Assembly (NCBI RefSeq): GCF_036421915.1
Contig: NZ_JAZGOM010000002.1
DNA from: Georgenia_A wangjunii
Lineage (GTDB): Bacteria; Actinomycetota; Actinomycetes; Actinomycetales; Actinomycetaceae
Reading direction: 5' to 3' (one strand)
DNA: 64,000 bases
Shown here: positions 16,599 through 24,769 of the stretch, one piece after another
Numbering within the stretch: the stretch's first letter is position 1
Layout: each line of letters starts with the position of its first letter
Program-made: the position numbers and the translations under genes
Notes under the pieces: model-generated
Databases searched by the model: none
Told to the model about the DNA's origin: nothing
What the model saw: the letters and a program-made list of their open reading frames with translations, nothing else

Positions 16599-19343
16599 GT
16601 GGGAATCGCCACCACCGACCTGCTCGTCGCACGCGGCCTCACCGCCCTGGACGAGTACCAGGCCCTGACGCAGGAGGACGTCGACCGGATCGTCAAGAAG
16701 GCGTCGGTCGCCGCGCTCAACGAGCACGGCAGGCTCGCGGCGGCGGCGGTGGCCGAGACCGGACGCGGTGTCTTCGAGGACAAGGCGACGAAGAACATCT
16801 TCGCCTGCGAGAACGTCACCCACTCGATGCGCGACCTGCGGACCGTCGGGGTCATCGCCGAGGACGACCTCGCGGGGATCATCGAGATCGCCGAGCCGGT
16901 CGGGGTGGTCGCTGGAATCACCCCCGTGACGAACCCGACGTCGACGGCGATCTTCAAGGCCCTCATCTGCCTCAAGACGCGCAACCCCATCATCTTCGCC
17001 TTCCACCCCGGGGCGCAGGAGTGCTCCGTGGCCGCGGCGCGCGTCATCCGCGACGCGGCCGTGGCCGCGGGAGCCCCCGAGCACTGCGTGCAGTGGGTCG
17101 AGGCCCCGAGCATGGAGGCCACCGGCACGCTCATGAACCACCCCGGCGTCGCCCTCATCCTCGCGACCGGAGGCAACGCCATGGTGCGGGCCGCCTACTC
17201 GTGCGGGAAGCCGGCCCTGGGCGTCGGTGCGGGCAACGTGCCCGCCTACGTCCACCGGAGCGCGGACATCGGCCGCACGGTCACCGACCTCGTCCTGTCG
17301 AAGTCCTTCGACAACGGCATGGTGTGCGCCTCCGAGCAGGCGGTCATCCTCGACGACGTCATCTACGACGAGGCGATCGCCGGCCTCGAGCGCCTCCACG
17401 CGCACCGGGCGACGCCGGAGGAGAAGGCGATGCTCGAGGAGCTGATCTTCGGCGCCCGCGCCGGCTCCGAGGGGTGCGCCGGGGTCCGGCTCAATGCCGC
17501 CGTCGTCGGGGGGTCCGCGCACTGGATCGCCGCGCAGGCCGGCTTCGCCGTCCCCGAGGACACGTCGATCATCCTCGCCGAGGTCGACGGCGTGGGCCCC
17601 CACGAGCCGCTCACCCGCGAGAAGCTGTGCCCCGTGCTCGCCGTCGTGCGCGTCGCGACGGAGGAGGAGGGCATCAGGCGAGCGGAGGAGATGGTCAACC
17701 TCGACGGCCTCGGGCACTCCGCCGTCATCCACGCCGCCGACACCGAGCTCATCGCGCGCTTCGGTGCCCGGGTCAAGGCGGTCCGGATCATCACCAACTC
17801 GCCGGCCTCGCTCGGTGGGATCGGCGACATCTACAACGCCCTCATCCCCTCCCTCACCCTCGGCTGCGGCTCCTACGGGCACAACTCGGTCTCGAACAAC
17901 GTCTCCGCGGTCAACCTGCTCAACATCAAGCGCATCGCCCGGCGGACGAACAATCTCCAGTGGTTCAAGGTGCCGGCGAAGACGTACTTCGAGCCGCACG
18001 CGATCCGCTACCTCCGGGACATGGAGGGCCTGTCCCGGGTGACGATCGTCACCGACGCGACGATGACCCGCCTCGGCTACGTCGACAAGGTGCTCGACGT
18101 CCTCGGTCGCCGGTCCGACCGGGTGGCGCTGCAGATCATCGACGACGTCGAGCCGGAGCCCACGATCGGCGCGGTGCGGCGGGGCGCGGAGAGCATGCGG
18201 GCGTTCCACCCGGACACGATCATCGCCCTCGGCGGGGGGTCGCCCATGGACGCGGCGAAGGTCATGTGGCTGCTGTACGAGCACCCCGAGGTGCGCTTCG
18301 AGGACCTGCGCGAGAAGTACCTCGACGTGCGCAAGCGGGCGTTCCGCTTCCCGGCGCTGGGGGAGCTCGCCCGGCTCGTCTGCGTCCCGACGACGTCCGG
18401 CACGGGCGCCGAGGTCACCCCGTTCGCCGTCATCACCGACCCGGAGACCGGGTACAAGTACCCCCTGGCGGACTACGCGCTCACGCCGTCGGTCGCGATC
18501 ATCGACCCGGAGCTGACGACGGACATGCCGCCCTTCCTCGCCGCGGACTCCGGCTTCGACGCCCTCACCCACGCGACCGAGGCGTACGTCTCCGTCTACG
18601 CCAACGACTTCACCGACGGCCTGGCGCTGCACGCCATCAAGCTGATCTTCGAGAACATCTCGACATCGGTCAACGGCCAGCGGGACGGCGTGGACCCCGC
18701 GCTCGTCCGCAGGGCGAGGGAGCGCATGCACAACGCGTCGACGATCGCCGGCATGGCGTTCGGCAACGCCTTCCTCGGGATCGTCCACGCGATGGCGCAC
18801 ACCGTGGGATCGACGTTCCACCAGGTCCACGGCCGGACCAACGCCGTGCTCCTGCCCCACGTCATCCGGTACAACGGCACGGTGCCCACGAAGCTGAGCT
18901 CGTGGCCCAAGTACGGCACCTACGTCGCCCCCGAGCGGTTCGCCGAGATCGCCACGCACCTCGGCCTCGCCCACGCCACGCCGGCTGAGGCCGTCGAGGC
19001 GTACGCGGTAGCCGTCGAGGCGCTGCGCGCCGAGCTGGGCATGCCGGCCTCCTTCGCGCAGATGGGCATCGACGAGCTCGAGCTCGTCCCGTCGCTCGAC
19101 ACCCTCGCGATGCGCGCGTTCGAGGACCAGTGCGCGCCGGCGAACCCCCGCCTGCCCATGCTCGAGGACATGAAGGACATGATGCAGGCCGCCTACTACG
19201 GCGTCACGGTCGCCCAGGTCCGCACCGACCGCGCCGCGGCGGCGGCCGAGTCGGGCGCGGCGGAGACCGCCGCCGCTGGCGAGAGGGCCGCCGGGCACGA
19301 CCGCCGGACGAGCCGGGCCCGCCCCCCGCGCCCGGTGCGCTGA
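16599..19343 (+). CDS. adhE: Bifunctional acetaldehyde-CoA / alcohol dehydrogenase
   Basis: Reduces acetyl-CoA to acetaldehyde and then to ethanol, reoxidising NADH during fermentation. The GTG at 16599 has GGGAGCCACCA upstream and gives 914 residues, against about 890 for E. coli AdhE; the excess is a low-complexity Ala/Arg tail after AQVRTDRAAAAA. The N-terminal aldehyde dehydrogenase half has the catalytic cysteine in DNGMVCASEQ (Cys243). The C-terminal iron-dependent alcohol dehydrogenase half shows ALGGGSPMDAAK, TSGTGAEVTPFAVI and the metal-binding histidines in AMAHTVGSTFHQVHG. It complements pflB/pflA 10 kb away. No Rex-type operator was recognised in the 188 bases upstream. Confidence 0.96.
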   Translation: MGIATTDLLVARGLTALDEYQALTQEDVDRIVKKASVAALNEHGRLAAAAVAETGRGVFEDKATKNIFACENVTHSMRDLRTVGVIAEDDLAGIIEIAEPVGVVAGITPVTNPTSTAIFKALICLKTRNPIIFAFHPGAQECSVAAARVIRDAAVAAGAPEHCVQWVEAPSMEATGTLMNHPGVALILATGGNAMVRAAYSCGKPALGVGAGNVPAYVHRSADIGRTVTDLVLSKSFDNGMVCASEQAVILDDVIYDEAIAGLERLHAHRATPEEKAMLEELIFGARAGSEGCAGVRLNAAVVGGSAHWIAAQAGFAVPEDTSIILAEVDGVGPHEPLTREKLCPVLAVVRVATEEEGIRRAEEMVNLDGLGHSAVIHAADTELIARFGARVKAVRIITNSPASLGGIGDIYNALIPSLTLGCGSYGHNSVSNNVSAVNLLNIKRIARRTNNLQWFKVPAKTYFEPHAIRYLRDMEGLSRVTIVTDATMTRLGYVDKVLDVLGRRSDRVALQIIDDVEPEPTIGAVRRGAESMRAFHPDTIIALGGGSPMDAAKVMWLLYEHPEVRFEDLREKYLDVRKRAFRFPALGELARLVCVPTTSGTGAEVTPFAVITDPETGYKYPLADYALTPSVAIIDPELTTDMPPFLAADSGFDALTHATEAYVSVYANDFTDGLALHAIKLIFENISTSVNGQRDGVDPALVRRARERMHNASTIAGMAFGNAFLGIVHAMAHTVGSTFHQVHGRTNAVLLPHVIRYNGTVPTKLSSWPKYGTYVAPERFAEIATHLGLAHATPAEAVEAYAVAVEALRAELGMPASFAQMGIDELELVPSLDTLAMRAFEDQCAPANPRLPMLEDMKDMMQAAYYGVTVAQVRTDRAAAAAESGAAETAAAGERAAGHDRRTSRARPPRPVR

Positions 19344-19481
19344 GCACCACGCCCGGCGGGGCGCCGCCGGCGACGCGCGGGTGAGGCTCTCGCCCGCGCG
19401 CCGTCGCGCCGGAGGTCGCCGACCCGGCATCCCCGGCCTCCGCATAGGGTGGTGTGCTTGGAGCGAGGAGAGGCAGGGCGC

Positions 19482-20660
19482 GTGAGCAGCAGGCTGGTCC
19501 CCCTGACGGACGACGAGTTCGCGGCGCTGACCGCCGACGTCGCCGTCCCCGTCGAGCAGGCCCTCGTCTGGGATGCCTACGACCGTGCGGTGCCGGGGCG
19601 GCGGCCGTGGAAGCGGTTCGCGTTCTACTGCGAGGACGAGCTCGTCGCGGTCCTCGCGCTCTCGGAGTACACCGGGCGCGGCTTCCGCTACCTCTGGGCC
19701 AAGCACGGCCCGGTCTGGCTCGTCGAGCCGACCCCCGAGCGTGAGCGTGCGCTGCGCCAGCGCCTCGTCGCCGGCGTGCGGGCCGTCGACCCGCGCCTCG
19801 TCTTCGTCCGACTCCACGCGCGCCACCCGTCCGAGGACCTCCACGAGCTGCTCCAGTCCGTCACGTACGACCGCACGGTCGTCGTCGAGCTCGCCGGGCG
19901 CAGCGACGAGGAGATCCTCGCGGGCATGAAGAAGCGGGGCCGGCGCGACCTGCGCAAGGGCATGCGCGAGCGCCCCCTCGAGGTGAGCGAGGAGACGGGG
20001 ATCTCCGCCGCGGACTTCGCCGAGCTGTACGCCGTCCTGCAGGAGACCGCCGAGCGGGACGGCTTCGGCATCCACCCGCCGGGCGTCTACACGACGATGC
20101 TCGACGCCCTCGGGCCGGACGTGGCACGGCTCTTCGTCGGCCGCTACGAGGGGGTCGTCGAGGCGTGGGCCCTCATCACGGTCCACGACGGCGCGTGCAC
20201 CGTCTACTACGCCGCGAGCTCTGCCGCCGGGCGGTCCTCCGACGCCGCCACGCAGCTCTACTGGGAGATCATCCGTCGCCTGCGCGACGAGGGCGTGCGC
20301 ACGTGGGACCTCATGGGCGTCGGCTCCGACCGGGCCCCGTCGCTCGAGCCGCTGACGACGATGAAGACGAAGTTCAACCCGGAGATCACCGAGGTCGACG
20401 GCGCGTGGGACGTCCCCGTGCGCCCGCTCGCGTACGCCGCCCTCACCCGGGCGCTCGCTGCTAAGCGGTCGACGCTCGCCGCCGCCCGGCGGGCCGTCCC
20501 CGCCGCGCGACGGGCCGTCGCCGGCGCCCGCGCAGAGAGCGCCGCCCCGCCGGCGGCTGCCGAGCACGAGAGCACGCACGCACACCTCGACTCGCCGGAG
20601 GCGCCGCGAGCTCCCGCAGCCGCCGCCGGCGGCGGGGACGACAGCAAGGAGAACCGGTGA
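19482..20660 (+). CDS. Fem-type (FemABX) peptidoglycan bridge aminoacyltransferase, first of a tandem pair
   Basis: Predicted to transfer an amino acid from aminoacyl-tRNA to lipid-linked peptidoglycan precursor. The GTG at 19482 has GAGGAGAGG upstream and gives 392 residues. Two GNAT-like halves are visible: VEQALVWDAYDRAVPG and GFRYLWAKHGPVW in the first, the basic MKKRGRRDLRKGM segment in the middle, and DGFGIHPPGVYTTMLDALG with LYWEIIRRLRDEGVRTWDLMG in the second. The C-terminus is an Ala/Pro-rich tail. Its stop overlaps the start of the next, homologous gene by four bases. TAGGGT at 19445-19450 may be the -10. The transferred amino acid cannot be deduced. Confidence 0.85.
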   Translation: MSSRLVPLTDDEFAALTADVAVPVEQALVWDAYDRAVPGRRPWKRFAFYCEDELVAVLALSEYTGRGFRYLWAKHGPVWLVEPTPERERALRQRLVAGVRAVDPRLVFVRLHARHPSEDLHELLQSVTYDRTVVVELAGRSDEEILAGMKKRGRRDLRKGMRERPLEVSEETGISAADFAELYAVLQETAERDGFGIHPPGVYTTMLDALGPDVARLFVGRYEGVVEAWALITVHDGACTVYYAASSAAGRSSDAATQLYWEIIRRLRDEGVRTWDLMGVGSDRAPSLEPLTTMKTKFNPEITEVDGAWDVPVRPLAYAALTRALAAKRSTLAAARRAVPAARRAVAGARAESAAPPAAAEHESTHAHLDSPEAPRAPAAAAGGGDDSKENR

Positions 20661-21823
20661 CCACGCTCGCCCCCGTCGATGACGCCACGTACCTCGAGCG
20701 GGCGGCCGGCATGCCGCTGCCCATCGAGCAGGCGCCCGTGTGGGCGGCGTTCGACGACGTCGTCGACGGGCGCCGTCACTGGGGCCGCCTCGCGTTCCTC
20801 GTCGACGGCGAGCCGGCCGCCGTCGTCTCCCTCACGGAGGTCCGGGGCCCCGGTGGTTTCCGGTACCTGTGGGCGAAGAACGGGCCCGTCTGGCGCGAGC
20901 GTCCGACGCCGGAGCTCGAGCGCGCGCTGCGCGACCGGCTCGCCGCGTCCCTGCGCACCGTCGACCCCGGCCTCGTCTTCGTCCGCCTCCACGCCTGGCA
21001 CGAGGCCGCGGACCTCCGCGACGTCATGCAGGGCATCACGTACGACCGCACCGTCGTCGTCGACCTCGAGCGCAGCGAGGACGACATCTTCGCCGCCATG
21101 AAGCAGCAGGGACGCCGTGCGATCCGCAAGGCCCTCAAGGACGACTCGCTCACCGTGGCCGAGGAGACCGGTGCCGACGCCGAGGCGTTCGCCGAGCTCT
21201 ACGACGTCCTCGCCGAGACCGGTGCGCGCGAGGGGTTCGGCGCCCACCCCGCGCAGCGCTACCTCGACATGCTGACGACCCTCGGCCCGGAGCACGCCCG
21301 GCTCTTCGTCACCCGGCGCGACGGTCGGGTCCTGGCCTGGGCGCTCGTCGTCGTCAACGACGCCCACGCGCTGTACTCGGTCGGCGCCTCCAACGCCGAG
21401 GCGCGGGGCGCCTACGCCGCCGACCTCCTGCACTGGGAGATCATCCGCACCCTCGCCGCTGAGGGCCTCGTCAGCTACGACCTCGCCGGCGCCGGCTCCG
21501 AGCGCTTCCCCGGGCTCAACGGGCTGACGCAGTTCAAGACGAAGTTCGAGAAGGAGATCACCGCGGTCGCCCCCGCCTGGGACTTCCCGGTGCAGCCGCT
21601 GCGCTACGCCGCGCTCGTGCGGGCCCTCGAGGCGAAGCGGCTCGCGGGCCGCGCCCGGAGCGAGCTGCCCGGCGTCGTCCGGGGCCTCGCCGGCCGCGTG
21701 CGCGCACTCGCGGCGAGCCGCGGTGCTGGGACCGACGCCGATGGTGAGCGGCCCGCCGACGACGCGGCCAACGGCGCTCCGGGCGCGGACGGCTCAGCGC
21801 CGGCGGAGCCCCCGCGCTCCTAG
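20657..21823 (+). CDS. Fem-type peptidoglycan bridge aminoacyltransferase, second of a tandem pair
   Basis: A 388-residue paralogue of the preceding gene with the same order of segments: IEQAPVWAAFDDVVDGRRHWG, GFRYLWAKNGPVW, MKQQGRRAIRKALKDDSL, GFGAHPAQRYLDML and LLHWEIIRTLAAEGLVSYDLAG. Starts with GTG inside the stop of its partner (GTGA), and AAGGAGAACCG gives a good ribosome site. Tandem duplication followed by divergence is evident. Paired Fem proteins often add successive residues of an interpeptide bridge, and the ATP-grasp ligase at 12960 could supply another residue. The C-terminal 40 residues are a low-complexity tail. Confidence 0.85.
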   Translation: MTTLAPVDDATYLERAAGMPLPIEQAPVWAAFDDVVDGRRHWGRLAFLVDGEPAAVVSLTEVRGPGGFRYLWAKNGPVWRERPTPELERALRDRLAASLRTVDPGLVFVRLHAWHEAADLRDVMQGITYDRTVVVDLERSEDDIFAAMKQQGRRAIRKALKDDSLTVAEETGADAEAFAELYDVLAETGAREGFGAHPAQRYLDMLTTLGPEHARLFVTRRDGRVLAWALVVVNDAHALYSVGASNAEARGAYAADLLHWEIIRTLAAEGLVSYDLAGAGSERFPGLNGLTQFKTKFEKEITAVAPAWDFPVQPLRYAALVRALEAKRLAGRARSELPGVVRGLAGRVRALAASRGAGTDADGERPADDAANGAPGADGSAPAEPPRS

Positions 21824-21855
21824 CCCCGGGCGCCCTCGCCGACGGGGTCTCGACG

Positions 21856-21996
21856 GGCCGGCCGCCGGACGGCTCACGCCAGGGGCGGAGCGGCGCCGAC
21901 GCGAGGTCGACCCCGGCCGTCCGGCGGGCCGGCCGTGCCCCTCGACACGCACCGCGCCCCGGGTAGACCACGCGCACAGCGTGCGTCGAGGGGCAC
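21856..21996. terminator. Two adjacent long inverted repeats between convergent genes
   Basis: The 196-base convergent gap holds two large stem candidates. GGCCGGCCGCCGGACGGC (21856-21873) pairs with 21916-21934 with a single-base bulge. GTGCCCCTCGACACGCAC (21935-21952) pairs with GTGCGTCGAGGGGCAC (21981-21996) with a two-base bulge. They lie back to back between the Fem pair and the minus-strand gene ending at 22020, and probably terminate transcription from both sides. Confidence 0.6.
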
Positions 21997-22019
21997 GGGT
22001 GCAGGAACGGCCCGGGCGC

Positions 22020-22505
22020 TCAGCCGATGATGCTCGAGCCCGTGTAGAGGTGCAGGACAGGGACGCCGAGCGCCTCCCGGGCGCGCGAGGCCCAGTCCCG
22101 GCGGAACGTGTCGTCGAGCGCCTTGGGCCGGGTGACGACGACGACGGCGGCCGCGCGCACGTTGCCGACCGCCTGGATGAGCGCCGGCACCGGATCGTCC
22201 TGGACGACGGCGCCGTCCGCCTGTGCCCCGGCCTCCCGCAGGCGCTCGAGCGACCCGCTCAGCGCCGCGCTCGCCTCCATGCGGGCGGTGGCGGGGTCCG
22301 TCTCGCGCTCGGTCACCGCGTCCCATGCCTCGCGGAGCTCGAGGAGGCTGAGGTGGTTGATGACCTCGGTCAGCACGTTGTGCTCGGTGTCGGCCGGGAC
22401 GAGGACCTCGAACGCCGGCCGGTCGGGGGCGTAGTGCCGGACTACCTGCTCGGCATCGCTGGGCAGGAGGGCGTCCTCGGTGAGGATGATGACGGTCTCG
22501 GGCAC
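22020..22505 (-). CDS. Small conserved protein of unknown function, possibly UspA-like
   Basis: A 161-residue soluble protein. The start chosen is the GTG at 22505 because GGAGG lies five bases before it; upstream in-frame codons lack such a site. The sequence begins VPETVIILTEDALLP and alternates strands and helices, ending in a strand-like AAVVVVTRP and GVPVLHLYTGSSIIG. The alternation and the C-terminal strand before a glycine-rich end recall universal stress protein folds, but no G-2x-G-9x-G ATP motif is seen, so this is only a suggestion. It is divergent from the siderophore uptake operon, and a link with iron is possible but unsupported. Confidence 0.65.
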   Translation of the reverse strand: MPETVIILTEDALLPSDAEQVVRHYAPDRPAFEVLVPADTEHNVLTEVINHLSLLELREAWDAVTERETDPATARMEASAALSGSLERLREAGAQADGAVVQDDPVPALIQAVGNVRAAAVVVVTRPKALDDTFRRDWASRAREALGVPVLHLYTGSSIIG

Positions 22506-22630
22506 GGGTTCCTCCACGTCGATGAACGGCTCGCTCGAGCGTAACCGGCGGCCGCGACCGGTGCCGCACGCCCGCGTCCGCAGCCCCGGAAGCCGACACC
22601 CCAATTAGGGACTACCGACGTTGCGTATAT

Positions 22631-22649
22631 CTCGGTTAGGCTCACCTTC
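22631..22649. promoter_or_regulatory. DtxR/IdeR-type iron box upstream of the siderophore operon
   Basis: CTCGGTTAGGCTCACCTTC matches the 19-base DtxR/IdeR consensus (TTAGGTTAGSCTAACCTAA, from general knowledge) at about 14 positions. It directly follows a TATAT-type -10 candidate at 22627-22631. A second GTTAGGC starts at 22650 as part of a 15-base direct repeat. This predicts repression by iron-loaded DtxR/IdeR. Confidence 0.65.
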
Positions 22650-22685
22650 GTTAGGCACCCCTTCCCTACGTCGGACTGGATCCAC

Positions 22686-23666
22686 GTGAGCACCTCACGC
22701 ACTCGTCGCCCCCTCGTGGCGCTGACCGTCACCGCCTCCGCCTCGCTCGTCCTCGCCGGTTGCGGAGGCAGCGCGAGCTCGTCCGAGACCGCGTCCGCCG
22801 GCGGGCCCACCGAGGCCTCCGAGGTCACCGTCACGCACGCGCAGGGCGAGTCCACCGTCCCGCTCGCCCCCCAGCGGGTCGTCGTCCTCGACATGGGCGC
22901 CCTCGACACGCTCGACGCGATCGGTGCCGGCGACAGCGTCGTCGGCGTCCCTAAGACGAGCGTGCCCACGTTCCTCGACCAGTACGCCGGCCCGGACGTC
23001 GCCGACGTCGGCACGCTCTTCGAGCCGGACTACGAGGCGATCAACGAGCTCGACCCGGACCTCGTCATCGTCGGGTTCCGCTCCGCGGAGGCCTACGGCG
23101 AGCTGTCCGAGCACTGGGACGTCATCGACACGTCCTTCGCCAGCACGGACTTCCTCGCCGGGCTCGCCGAGTCCGCCGGGATGCTCGGCGAGGTGTTCGA
23201 CGCCTCCGAGGAGGTCGAGGCCGCCCTCGCCGAGATCGACGAGCAGACGGAGGAGATCAGCGCCCTCGCCGCCGACGCGGGCGACGCGATGGTCCTGTCC
23301 ACCTCCGGGGGAGAGGTGACGTCCTACGGCGCCGACTCCCGCTTCGGGCCGATCTTCACCGAGCTCGGCATGACCGAGGCGACGACGGACGTCGAGGCCG
23401 CCCCCCACGGCGAGGCCATCTCCTTCGAGCTCATCCGTGAGATCAACCCCGACTGGATGTTCGTCAACGACCGGGACGCCGTCGTCAGCGACGGCGCCGG
23501 CGCCGCCGCGGAGCAGATCCTCGACAACGAGCTCGTCGCCTCGACGTCCGCCTGGGCGCAGGACCAGGTGGTCTACCTCGACCCGGAGCGCTGGTACATC
23601 GTCATGCACGGCCTCGACAACGTCCACGCGATGTTCGCCGAGGTCGGCGACGCCCTCGCCCGATGA
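22686..23666 (+). CDS. Iron-siderophore ABC transporter substrate-binding lipoprotein
   Basis: Captures a ferric siderophore outside the membrane and delivers it to the permeases encoded downstream. The 326-residue protein has a lipoprotein signal ending in LVLAGCGG (lipid-bearing Cys26), a Ser/Ala-rich linker and a periplasmic-binding fold with PQRVVVLDMGALDTLDAIGAG, DPDLVIVGFRS and an C-terminal YIVMHGLDNVHAMFAEVGDAL. The pattern is closest to the FatB/CeuA (YclQ) group that binds catecholate-type siderophores. Starts with GTG at 22686. It heads a four-gene operon and overlaps the next gene by four bases. Confidence 0.92.
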   Translation: MSTSRTRRPLVALTVTASASLVLAGCGGSASSSETASAGGPTEASEVTVTHAQGESTVPLAPQRVVVLDMGALDTLDAIGAGDSVVGVPKTSVPTFLDQYAGPDVADVGTLFEPDYEAINELDPDLVIVGFRSAEAYGELSEHWDVIDTSFASTDFLAGLAESAGMLGEVFDASEEVEAALAEIDEQTEEISALAADAGDAMVLSTSGGEVTSYGADSRFGPIFTELGMTEATTDVEAAPHGEAISFELIREINPDWMFVNDRDAVVSDGAGAAAEQILDNELVASTSAWAQDQVVYLDPERWYIVMHGLDNVHAMFAEVGDALAR

Positions 23667-24769
23667 CCGCCCTCACCCCGTCCCGGACGCGTGGCCTGCC
23701 GACCCGGCACCATGAGGGCTGCGCGTGCCCGGACGGGGTGTGCCTCGCCCTCACCACCGCCGAGCCGCAGCACCCCGCCGCGGCTCGGCGGGGTGCGCTG
23801 CGGCGCAACCTCCCGCTCGTCGGGGCCGTCACGGGTGTCCTCCTCCTCGCCGTCGTCTCCGTCTTCATCGGCGTCAGCGAGCTGAGCCCGTGGGCGGTGC
23901 TCACCGGCCGGCTGAGCGCGTACGACGTCGAGACGCTGCTCGTCTCGCGCGTGCCCCGCACCGCGGCGATCCTGCTCGCCGGCTCAGCCATGGCCGTCGT
24001 CGGCCTCGTCATGCAGATGCTCGTGCGGAACAAGTTCGTGGAGCCGTCCACGGCCGGGACCACGGAGTCGGCCGGGCTCGGCCTGCTCCTCGTCACGATG
24101 ATCGCGCCGGGCATGCCGCTCGTCGGGAAGATGGCCGTCGCCGCCGTTGCCGCGCTCCTCGGCACCATGCTCTTCCTGCGGATCCTGCGCTACGTCCCGC
24201 TGCGCTCGGTCGTCATGGTCCCGCTCATCGGCCTCATGCTCTCCGGGGTCGTCGGCGCCGTCTCCACGTTCATCGCCTACCGGGCCGACCTCCTCCACAC
24301 CCTCTCGAGCTGGATGACCGGTGACTTCTCCGGTGTCATCCGCGGCCGGTACGAGATGCTGTGGATCGTCCTCGTCCTGGGCGTCATCGCCTACGTCGCC
24401 GCGGACCGCTTCACGGTCGCGGGCATGGGCGAGGAGTTCACGACGAACCTCGGGCTCAACTACCGCCGCACCGTCGCGGCCGGCCTGACGATCGTCGCGC
24501 TCGTCAGTGCCGTGGTCGTCGTCGTCGTCGGCGGGCTGCCGTTCCTCGGCCTCGTCGTGCCCAACATCGTCAGCATGGCGATGGGGGACAAGCTGCGGCG
24601 CGCCCTGCCCTGGGTCGCCGTCCTGGGCGCCGCGTTCGTCCTCGTGTGCGACATCCTCGGGCGCGTCATCCGCTTCCCGTACGAGATCCCCATCGGCGTC
24701 GTCGTCGGCGTCGTCGGGGCCGCGCTCTTCCTCTACCTCCTGCTGCGCAGGCCCGCGCGTGTCGGCTGA
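23663..24769 (+). CDS. Iron-siderophore ABC transporter permease (FecCD family) with Cys/His-rich N-terminus
   Basis: First permease of the uptake complex, 368 residues with about nine membrane segments, from LPLVGAVTGVLLLAVVSVFIG to GVVGAALFLYLLLRR. FecCD landmarks include VSRVPRTAAILLAGSAMAVVG and GGLPFLGLVVPNIVSM. Before the first membrane segment is an unusual cytosolic stretch of about 45 residues with HHEGCACPDGVCLA (His16, His17, Cys20, Cys22, Cys27), which could bind a metal or an iron-sulfur cluster. The ATG overlaps the preceding stop (ATGA). The next gene starts 11 bases inside this one. Confidence 0.92.
   Translation: MTALTPSRTRGLPTRHHEGCACPDGVCLALTTAEPQHPAAARRGALRRNLPLVGAVTGVLLLAVVSVFIGVSELSPWAVLTGRLSAYDVETLLVSRVPRTAAILLAGSAMAVVGLVMQMLVRNKFVEPSTAGTTESAGLGLLLVTMIAPGMPLVGKMAVAAVAALLGTMLFLRILRYVPLRSVVMVPLIGLMLSGVVGAVSTFIAYRADLLHTLSSWMTGDFSGVIRGRYEMLWIVLVLGVIAYVAADRFTVAGMGEEFTTNLGLNYRRTVAAGLTIVALVSAVVVVVVGGLPFLGLVVPNIVSMAMGDKLRRALPWVAVLGAAFVLVCDILGRVIRFPYEIPIGVVVGVVGAALFLYLLLRRPARVG

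Noticed and set aside
4004..16599. Rex or Fnr operators before pflB and adhE
   Set aside because: Looked for TTGTGAA-N4-TTCACAA and TTGAT-N4-ATCAA type sites in the upstream gaps; none found.
16581..20585. 1,334-codon minus-strand open frame
   Set aside because: Antisense to adhE and the first Fem gene; no domain recognised.
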